From assembly GCA_016946835.1 (NCBI GenBank), contig JACVTC010000159.1, positions 229,001 to 240,000 on the forward strand: a DNA stretch of 11,000 nt. Reading direction: 5' to 3'. Positions 1 to 11,000 of the stretch are shown here, piece by piece. Position 1 is the first letter of the stretch. Every line of letters begins with the position of its first letter. Source of the DNA: Neocallimastix lanati (nom. inval.). Taxonomy: Eukaryota > Neocallimastigomycota > Neocallimastigomycetes > Neocallimastigales > Neocallimastigaceae. The position numbers were made by a program, and so were the translations under genes. A model generated the notes under the pieces. It had not been told where the DNA came from. It was given only the letters and a program-made list of their open reading frames with translations, and did not search any database.

Positions 1-1380
1 CCAGATACACGATGTATGGACCGGTTTTGTTTGCTAAATCCTGATTGCTCATACCCGTCTTGTTTTTACCTGCTAAAGTAAGGTCAAGTACTCCGTTTTC
101 TAAAGTTTTTGCATCCAAAGATACTCTTGCATTTCTAGGAAGGTCACTCGTTAATTTTCCGTCAATTTTCAGTTCTTTTAAGTTTCTCATATCCCATAGA
201 AAATCAGGAAGATGATTTAAGTTAGGGTTATTGTACAGATATAACTTTTTTAATAATGTTAGCCTTATTAATAAGTAAGGAATCTTCGTAAGTTGGTTAT
301 TGCTGACATCAAGTTCTTTTAAATTTGTTAACATGTATGTACAAAATGGAAGTCGTGTCAAATTTTTGTTACTCCAATCAAGGACAGAAACTCTAACCCA
401 TTCATTTTCAGCAAGAGGTGGCAGAGACCATTGCTTAAGTGACTCTTTAATTACACTGTAATACCACACATAAGAGTCACTTGGGTGAGAGAAATCTTTT
501 AAATTTGTTAAGTTTGCCATTGACTTCGGAAATAGTGATGCGACAAGACTCGTACCTGCAAGTTTTAAGGCCTTTAGGTTTTCTAAATTTCCAATAGAAT
601 CTGGTAATTTCGAAAATTCACGATTATTAGAAATATACAATTCTTCTAGATTTTTTAAATTCCCAATTGATTCTGGTAAAGTTTTGATATAATTATTTGA
701 TAAATCCAAAATCTGTAAAATTTTTAAATTTCCAATAAAATCCGGTAATTTCGAAAAATTACGATTATTAGAAAGATACAATTCTTCTAGATTTTCTAAA
801 TTCCCAATAGATTCTGGTAAAGTTTTGATATTATTATTGGATAAACCCAAAATCTGTAAAATTTTTAAATTTCCAATAGAATCAGGTAATTTCGAAAAAT
901 TACGATTATTAGAAAGATACAATTCTTCTAGATTTTTTAAATTCCCAATAGATTCTGGTAAAGTTCTGAGATTATTACCGGATAAATCCAAAATTCGTAA
1001 ATTTTTTAGATTTCCAATAAAATCAGGCAAAACTTCCAAACGTATTTCACTTTTATCTTCATCATGAATAGCTAGTATTCTTAATTTAGTCAAATTCCCT
1101 ATAACTCTAGGTAATGTTTTTAATACCTCCATCATTTCGTACGTCAATTCGGCTTTTTTTTTTCTTGGTTAAATCGTTCCGTAGTACCTTTATAATCAAC
1201 GTATAAATATTTGCAATTACTCAAATAAGAGCAATCTCCCAACTTCCATCTAGTAATCATCACGAAGTTTCTATCGCTTGATGAACATTTATCAATCGAT
1301 GTTCCACCTCTCACCGTTTCACTTATCATTTTTTTCTTGTCACTTATCCAAACAGCAGTTACAGCGCAGATACCAAAGAA
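1..1380 (-). CDS. Leucine-rich-repeat protein, 3' partial, with one frame break
   Basis: Reading leftward, one frame is open without a stop for 384 codons from 1153 to 2. It encodes LRRs of the type LPxSIGNLxxLxxLxLSxN, alternating 23 and 24 residues, at about 1030-554. A non-repeat insert follows (about 550-400, with motif WYYSVIKESLKQW), then three more degenerate LRRs (about 400-180). The final visible stretch contains GVLDLTLAGKN and GPYIVYL, which resembles the start of a C2 or copine-like domain. This is tentative, because the usual DP before the aromatic residue is GP here. The N-terminal part, 1380 to 1164, lies in another frame (ATG at 1329, MISETVRGG) and joins the LRR frame only if the A-run at 1154-1163 changes length. 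The sequence 1380-1330 also looks coding (FFGICAVTAVWISDKKK) and is preceded by TTAAAACAG, a good 3' splice site, so the true start is probably in an upstream exon. LRR domains bind proteins; the partner and cell location are unknown. The more-than-1.3-kb exon without introns is unlike the intron-dense neighbours. The C-terminus is off the window. Confidence 0.82.
554..1030 (-). repeat. LRR array with tandem 141-bp cassettes
   Basis: Within the LRR gene, a 23-residue repeat (LPDSIGNLKILQILGLSNN type) alternates with a 24-residue repeat (LPESIGNLKNLEELYLSNN type). Together they form a 141-bp unit. Unit 1 is 961-821, unit 2 is 820-680, and unit 3 starts at 679 and decays after about 607. A diverged half-unit (1030-962) precedes them. 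By my base-by-base comparison, units 1 and 2 differ at about 6 of 141 positions. The 24-residue half of unit 3 (679-608) differs from that of unit 1 at about 4 of 72. Identical codons for the same residues point to recent duplication or gene conversion rather than selection on the protein alone. Confidence 0.88.
1154..1163 (-). other. A10 homopolymer at the LRR frame break
   Basis: On the coding strand a run of ten A follows ...RFNQ-G. As written, the upstream frame reads KKKPN and stops at 1146-1144, while the LRR frame continues as AELTYEMMEVL. Eleven A residues (or eight) would join the two frames. Nothing else in 384 downstream codons is broken. A sequencing or assembly error in a homopolymer is the simplest explanation. 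A real frameshift allele or transcript slippage is also possible. Confidence 0.8.
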
Positions 1381-1660
1381 CTGTTTTAATAATATAAAAT
1401 TGAATTTTTATAAATATAGAAATTTGTATTTCAAAATTTTACCTTTATATAATTACACAATATTAAATAATATTTAAAAAAAAAAGTAATTTTTTAATAT
1501 TTTTTAATAGAAAGTATATAATAATTAAAATTGTTAATATTTAGATAATAGATAATCTTTTAAAAAAAATATAAAAATAATTAAGAAAATATTAATATTT
1601 CAATATTAGATAATCTTTTTATAATACAAGTATTATAATAATTTTTATAGTTTTTTTTAC

Positions 1661-1663
1661 CAT
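1661..1663 (-). other. Candidate start codon and first exon of the LRR gene
   Basis: On the minus strand an ATG at 1663-1661 is followed at once by GTAAAAAAAA, a possible 5' splice site. Splicing from 1660 to 1381 (280 nt) would join ATG in phase to TTC TTT GGT ATC and give an N-terminus MFFGICAVTAVW. This is the nearest ATG I found that fits, but the sequence is so A+T-rich that chance matches are common. Simpler alternatives are initiation at the ATG at 1329 or a farther first exon. Confidence 0.22.
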
Positions 1664-1670
1664 TGCTTTT

Positions 1671-1692
1671 TATATATATATATATATATATA
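1671..1692. repeat. (TA)n microsatellite
   Basis: About eleven TA units lie just beyond the candidate first exon of the LRR gene. A similar run is at about 2088-2113. Both are ordinary simple repeats for this A+T-rich DNA. Confidence 0.9.
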
Positions 1693-1908
1693 TTAATTTT
1701 CGAATATCTCATATTTTTGTTTAAAAATTTTATTTTCACTCATTTTTTTTATTATTATTTTTTATTTTTGTCAAATCATAGATAATAAATAACTTAAACT
1801 TTCCTTCTTTCCTTCTATATATTATCTTTTTTTCTTTTTTTTTTTTTTTTAAAAAAAAAAGATAATAATAAAAATATAAAAATAAAAATAAAAAAAAATA
1901 TAATAAAA

Positions 1909-1974
1909 CAAAATAATTCAATAGAATAAAATAAAATAAAACAAAATAATTCAATAGAATAAAATAAAATAAAA
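1909..1974. repeat. Perfect 33-bp tandem duplication
   Basis: Two adjacent copies, 1909-1941 and 1942-1974, begin with CAAAATAATTCAATAGAATA and end in an AAAATAAAATAAA-like tail. They are identical over the full 33 bases as I read them. This is a local tandem duplication in non-coding DNA. Confidence 0.88.
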
Positions 1975-3450
1975 ATATTATAAACTATAGCTTGTTAACT
2001 ACATTATTCTTTATTGAAAGAAGAAAGAAAGAAAAAAAAAAGTGGAAATAAATTCGTAAATTTGTAACGAAAATATGAAATATTCTAATATATATATATA
2101 TATATATATATAAAACAATAATAAAAATAAAAAATAAAAATTAATTATAATAAAACTAAATTTTAATAAATATATTTATTAACGGATTCTAAATCAAATA
2201 TATATAATTATTGCTATTAACATGAAATATATACTTTTAAAATTAGTAGTTACTCAATGATTTTGTTAAATTCTAAATATTAATCTTATTTATATAAAAA
2301 TAAATCAAATAATGAGAAAAAAAATTATTATTCAAAATACTAAAATGAAAAATAAAAAATACTTGATTATAGTACTTACTATTATAATTAAATTTAATAA
2401 TTTAAATTGACCTTGGTTGAAATTTAAAAATAAAATTTAAGCTATTTAAACTCATATATATAATTCAAATTAGAAAATAAAGAATGAAATTAAAAATAAA
2501 TGGATATTAATTTATTCTTAAAAAAGTTTATAAAGATTCTTTATCTTACTATTAAATAATAATAATAATATATTATTATTATTAAATAATGAATCTATCT
2601 ATTTAAAAAAAAAAAAAAAAAAAAAAAACGGAAAATAAATATTAATAAATATAATTATTTTAATAGTTATTAATAAAATATATATATATTTATTATCTAT
2701 TTATATATAAATATATATTTTTTAAAGTTTAATAAATGAATTTACATATATATAATCATTGCTGTTTTTGACCATATTTGATATAGGCTTCAATTATTAA
2801 AATAAACATACAGGTTTTTATGACAAATATATGTTCAAACTATGTGTTGATAATTCAATTAATTATAGAGTATTTATTTATTTATTTATTCAAAGATTAA
2901 TTTTTATCTATTGATATTTTATATAAAGATTTATTTAAACATTCATTTTTTATCTATTAATATTAATAATATTTATTTACTTACTTAATTTATTTATTAA
3001 TTTATTTATTAATTTATTTATTTATATATTAATTTTTTAATTAAAAAACATGGATTAAAATAGAAATATTAAATATTTAATTAAATATTTTAAAATTAAA
3101 TTATAATTAAATAATATATGATGAAACAATATATTATAATGTAATGTTATTTGAATAAAAAATTTTTTTATTTTTATTTTTTTTCTTAAAATTTTTAAAT
3201 TTTTAATCTTGATATAAATTGAAATAAATTATGTATATATTAATATACTGAATGTAATGTAATGAAATAATTTAATAAAATGTAGTACAATATATGGGAT
3301 GATATATTTGAATCAAATAAACATTTCTATATCATTTTTAATATTTAAAAAGATTAATTGAATTAATTAATTAGATTCAAACATTAAAGGTTATGCTAAA
3401 CTTTAATTAAAAGGCGATAAAATATTTTTTAAGTAGATACAAATACAAAC

Positions 3451-3847
3451 ATAATAATAAATAATTGAATAATTGAATAATTGAATAATTAATAAATAAT
3501 TGAATAATTGAATAATAAATAATGAGCAATAAATAAATAATAAATAATAAATAATAAATAATAAATAATAAATAATAAATAATAAATAATAAATAATAAA
3601 TAATAATTGAATAATAAATAATAAATAATAAATAATAAATAATAATTAATAAATAATAAAAAAGAGTATTTATTAATAAATAATAAATAATAAATAATAA
3701 ATAATAAATAATAAATAATAAATAATAAATAATAAATAATAAATAATAAATAATAAATAATAAATAATAAATAATATAATAATAAATATTAAAATATTAA
3801 ATATTAAATATTAAATATTAAATATTAAATAATAATAATAATAATAA
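3451..3847. repeat. Composite minisatellite (AATTGAAT, TAATAAA, ATTAAAT, AAT)
   Basis: The array starts with AAT, passes into an 8-base unit AATTGAAT (about 3461-3530), and then becomes a 7-base unit TAATAAA. That unit runs in blocks at about 3536-3605, 3612-3660 and 3670-3775, broken by a short spacer near 3661. It then becomes a different 7-base unit, ATTAAAT (about 3793-3828), and ends in AAT units. The units differ by single-base changes or slips, so the array looks like stepwise slippage growth. It ends about 190 bases before the tropomyosin start codon, inside what should be its promoter or 5' UTR. Confidence 0.9.
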
Positions 3848-4035
3848 AGTTTATATATTAAAAAAAAAAATCAAATTGTTTAATATTAAAATTCTTTCTA
3901 GTATAAATATTTTTTCAAACAAGAAAAAAATTTTTTTTTTTTATTTTTTTTTATTATTCATAGTATTAAAAAATTATAACTTTAAAGGAAATAATATTTT
4001 TTTAAAACTTTTTTTTTTAAAAAAAAAACAGTAAA

Positions 4036-5202
4036 ATGGATAAGATAAAGGAAGTAAGGATTATATGAAGAATATATATATATATATAAAATAAAAATAT
4101 AATTGAAAATAAATAAATGAATAATTCAAGGAGGAAAAAAAAAAGGATTTATGCAATATAAACAACCAAGATATGATATATAATATACATAATTAATAGG
4201 AATAAATAATAAAAATATAAAGAATGAAATATTTATTAAGGAAAATTAAAATAAAATATTGGTTTTATTATAATAAAGTAAATCATAAAAAGTGTATATA
4301 AATTATAAAATACAATTCGGAAAAAAAATAATTAATAAATAAACACAAGAGTTTATATTAAATTGAAAAAATTATCAAAGTAAACAAAGAAATATGAATA
4401 AATAAAATTAAATAAGGAATCTAGTATTTTAGATTAATATTAATGAATTTAAAAAAAAATGATCAAAACTTAATAAATTAGAATAATAAAAAAAAAAATA
4501 TTAACGGTATTAATTAAATAATAATATTACATTAAATTATTATCATAAAAATAAAAGAAACTTAACGCTCTTCGTGATGAAAACGAAAAAGCTAGAGCTC
4601 GTGCTGATGATGCTGAAGCTCTTGCTGCTAGTTTAAAGGAAGAATTATCTAAGAAGGATCAAGAAATCTTTACTTTAAACAATAAAATTTCAAACTTGGA
4701 AATGGATATTAGTAGAGCCGATAAGAGAAACGAAGAAGTAAGCTTTATGTAAAGAAACAATAAATAATATTTTAATATGATAAATAAATAATATTAATAA
4801 TGTATTGTTATTATTTATAAAATAAAGTTAACAATTGCAAAGAACGAAAGCGATGGTGACAGAACTCGTTTAGAAGAATTACAAAGAAAGTTACAAATGG
4901 TTGAAGAACAATTAGAAGAAAAGGAAAGACTCTTCAACGAAAGTAACGAAAAGTAAGTATAAAAGGGAAGTGTATATTCAAAGTAAATAATTTTAAAAAG
5001 TAATATTTAATAATATATTTTAAAATAAAAAAAAAATAGGTTAAGAACTCTTGAACTTCAAACTGAACAACTTGATCGTCAATGTACTCGTTTAGAAAGT
5101 GAAAGAACTGAATTAGAAAATAAATTAAATGAAATGACTGAAAAGTACAACAACACTAAGAGTGAATTAGAAAACACCTTACAAGGTCTTGAAGACTTAT
5201 AA
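4036..5202 (+). CDS. TPM: Tropomyosin, complete, four exons
   Basis: Exons are 4036-4053, 4558-4737, 4828-4952 and 5040-5202. The three introns have GT...AG borders (GTAAGG, GTAAGC, GTAAGT at the 5' ends) and phases 0, 0 and 2. The joined product is 161 residues, the length of fission yeast Cdc8 and budding yeast Tpm2. It opens with MDKIKE-KLNALRDENEK, the typical fungal tropomyosin N-terminus, and ends TLQGLEDL. Between lie unbroken heptads rich in E, K and L with no proline and one cysteine (DRQCTR in exon 4), as expected of a two-stranded parallel coiled coil. Tropomyosin dimers polymerise along formin-made actin filaments and support cables, polarised growth and cytokinesis. A Met-Asp start is a NatB acetylation site, which in yeasts strengthens actin binding. 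The start context AGTAAAATGG is favourable. Codons such as GCT, CGT, GAA, AAG and AAC suit a highly expressed gene. An AATAAA-like sequence lies about 10 bases after the stop. Confidence 0.95.
4054..4557 (+). other. Long first intron of tropomyosin
   Basis: This 504-nt intron starts GTAAGG after codon 6 and ends ATAAAAG before AAACTTAACGCT. The other two introns of the gene are 90 and 87 nt. Joining across it restores MDKIKEKLNALRDEN, which fixes the first exon at only 18 nt. Apart from A/T-rich sequence, one AAGGAGGAAAA patch near 4128 and short TA runs, I see no further gene inside it. Long first introns near the start codon can carry enhancing elements, but nothing here proves that. Confidence 0.9.
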
Positions 5203-6431
5203 GGAGATAGTAAATAAAGACTTCATTTTGCCTTATCTTTTAAAGTAATAATAAATATAAAAAGAAACACAATGTATAATTAATAAAAAAAAATATATTT
5301 GGCACTTTTTTTTTTTTTTTTAAAAAAGAGATAAATAAAATTTTAAATAAAAAAGGGCAAAGTAATATATATATATATATTTATATTAATAAATAATAAA
5401 ATATATATATATAACATATGTAAAAAAAAAAAAAAAATTAAAAAAGTAAACATATAAAAAAAGATAATAATAAAAAATAAAAATTAATAAATAACAAAAA
5501 ATAAAAAAAAGTGTATATAAAATATAAAATATTGACAAAAAGATGAATTAATCATTGAAGTGTTTAGTTAATAATATAATAAAAAGTATTTTACTTTTAT
5601 TTACAATAATATATTTAAATAATAAAAAGAAAATAATAAAAGTGTCAATCCTGTAACCTTTATTATTTTTTATTATTTTTATTTTTTATTTTAAAATTTT
5701 TAATTTTTTTTTAAAGGTTTTATTGATTTCTAAGATTAAGTTAAGTAAGATTATCGAAAATTTAATATATTTTAATTAAAAAAAAAAAAAAGTTATTTTA
5801 ATTACATATAATAAAATTTAAATTAAATTAATTATAAAATAAGATTTTTTTTTTTATTTATTTTTATAAATTAAAATACAGATAAAATTAAAAAAATATA
5901 TATTATTATCATTTTTTAATTATATAATTATTATTTAATATTTTATTTATACTATTTATTATTTATTATATCTCAATCTTTATTTTTATTTTTATTTATT
6001 TATTATTATTATTATTATTTTTTTTTTTTTTGATTTATTATAATATAAATTTTTATTTTTATTTTTATTTTTATTTTTTATTTTATTTTATTTTGTCTTA
6101 CTGTTTATTTTATTTATTTATAATTATTATCTATAATTGTAATTGTAATTAATAAGTATAGTTTTCAATCATTATTTTTATTTTTATTTTAATTTTTTTT
6201 TTTTATATATATATATATTTATTATTTTTATAATAAATTTTATTTTTCACAAATTTTTTTTTTGTTATAATATTTATAAAATTTTAATTAATATATTAAA
6301 TTTCGTTTTGAAATAAATTAAAATAAAATTATATATATATTTTATAAAATTTTTAAAATGCCTTTTATTCCATTTATTTTAATCTTTATTATTATTATTA
6401 TTATTATTTTCAATTTATTATTATTGAAATC
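5203..6431. other. Spacer between convergent TPM and DOP1 genes
   Basis: About 1.2 kb of nearly pure A/T separates the tropomyosin stop from the DOP1 stop. It must hold both 3' UTRs and poly(A) sites. AATAAA-like words are too frequent to choose one. I found no open frame with coding character and no RNA gene. TA, ATT and TTTTA repeats are scattered through it (for example about 6000-6090 and 6385-6410). Confidence 0.75.
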
Positions 6432-10701
<4,270 letters not shown>

Positions 10702-10723
10702 CTAATTTTTTTTTTTTTTTAAA

Positions 10724-11000
10724 TATATATATATATATATATATATTATTATTATTATTATTATCATTATTATTTATTATTTATACATATATATATTATT
10801 ATCATTATTATTTATTATTTATATATATATATATTATTATTATTATCATTATTTATTATTTATACATATATATATTATTATCATTATTATTTATTATTTA
10901 TATATATATATATTATTATTATTATCATTATTATTTATTATTTATACATATATATATTATTATCATTATTATTTATTATTTATATATATATATATTATTA
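10724..11000. repeat. 82-bp higher-order satellite (38 + 44 bp monomers), continues past the edge
   Basis: After a (TA)n lead-in, the word ATTATCATTATT recurs with its C at 10765, 10803, 10847, 10882, 10926 and 10964. The spacings are 38, 44, 35, 44 and 38. The 38-bp monomer carries TACATATATATATTATTATC and the 44-bp monomer carries a longer TA block and an extra ATT. The pair forms an 82-bp unit, and one copy lacks a 3-bp ATT (35 instead of 38). On the gene map this is the 3' part of the DOP1 intron upstream of the exon at 10701. Confidence 0.9.

Larger units (their letters stand above)
1664..4035. other. A+T-rich intergenic region between divergent genes
   Basis: I see no protein-coding exon or RNA gene here. 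Most of it is A/T with under about 10 percent G+C, broken by homopolymers, TA runs and simple repeats. It should hold the promoters of both the LRR gene (leftward) and the tropomyosin gene (rightward). TATA-like words are everywhere, so no particular promoter element can be singled out. A short stretch at about 2755-2860 has more complex sequence and a few more G and C, but its frames carry frequent stops and I cannot assign it a role. Confidence 0.75.

Noticed and set aside
825-1067. 80-codon plus-strand open frame rich in FKFPI and DSGK
   Set aside because: It lies antisense to the LRR repeats, and its own repetition simply mirrors them.
1153-1187. A 35-nt intron (GTACTACGG...AAAAAG) that would also repair the LRR frame
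   Set aside because: GT and AG borders exist and the phase works (TAT AAA G|CC GAA). However, 35 nt is far shorter than any other intron here (87 nt or more) and probably too short to splice. A homopolymer length error is simpler.
1711-1743. Minus-strand ATG at 1743 (MSENKIFKQK...) as first exon of the LRR gene
   Set aside because: The frame ends at a stop after about 16 codons and contains no suitable GT donor that would join in phase to 1380.
1736-1954. 72-codon minus-strand open frame of Phe, Leu, Tyr and Lys
   Set aside because: It is a translation of homopolymers and the 33-bp tandem repeat, with no coding composition.
3451-3847. CRISPR-like regular repeats
   Set aside because: The units are 7-8 bases, directly abutting and without unique spacers, in a eukaryotic context; this is a minisatellite.
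1384-4035. Mitochondrial origin because of the extreme A+T content
   Set aside because: The flanking genes are nuclear-type with spliceosomal introns (tropomyosin, DOP1), and no mitochondrial genes are visible.

Overview
The window looks like nuclear DNA of an early-diverging fungus, most likely an anaerobic gut fungus (Neocallimastigomycota). This is inferred from four things: a fungal-length tropomyosin, many short introns with GTAAGT/GTAAAT...TAG borders, non-coding DNA that is almost pure A+T with homopolymers of nearly 40 bases, and abundant AAT/ATT, TA and TAATAAA repeats. Exons stand out as islands of higher GC. I see no prokaryotic features, tRNA, rRNA, CRISPR array or recognisable transposon.

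Layout, left to right. (1) 1-1380, minus strand: one long exon of a leucine-rich-repeat (LRR) protein that runs off the left edge. It contains nearly identical 141-bp LRR cassettes and a one-base frame break in a run of ten A. Its last visible residues may begin a C2-like domain. (2) 1664-4035: A+T-rich intergenic DNA with TA runs, a 33-bp tandem duplication and a 0.4-kb array of TAATAAA-type repeats. (3) 4036-5202, plus strand: a complete four-exon tropomyosin gene of 161 codons, starting with an 18-nt coding exon. (4) 5203-6431: A+T-rich spacer between two convergent genes. (5) 6432-10701, minus strand: twelve exons giving the C-terminal 651 residues of a Dopey (DOP1) family protein. The rest of this gene lies beyond the right edge. 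(6) 10702-11000: part of the next DOP1 intron, made of an 82-bp higher-order satellite.

The three genes are not an operon. Tropomyosin stabilises actin cables, and DOP1 acts with MON2 and a NEO1-type flippase at the Golgi and endosomes. Both are housekeeping genes for polarised trafficking, but their adjacency is probably chance. The LRR gene is the accessory part. I found no convincing undescribed system. The items most worth a second look are the LRR gene (frame break, cassette duplication, unresolved start), the micro-exon of tropomyosin, and the repeat structures inside the DOP1 introns.
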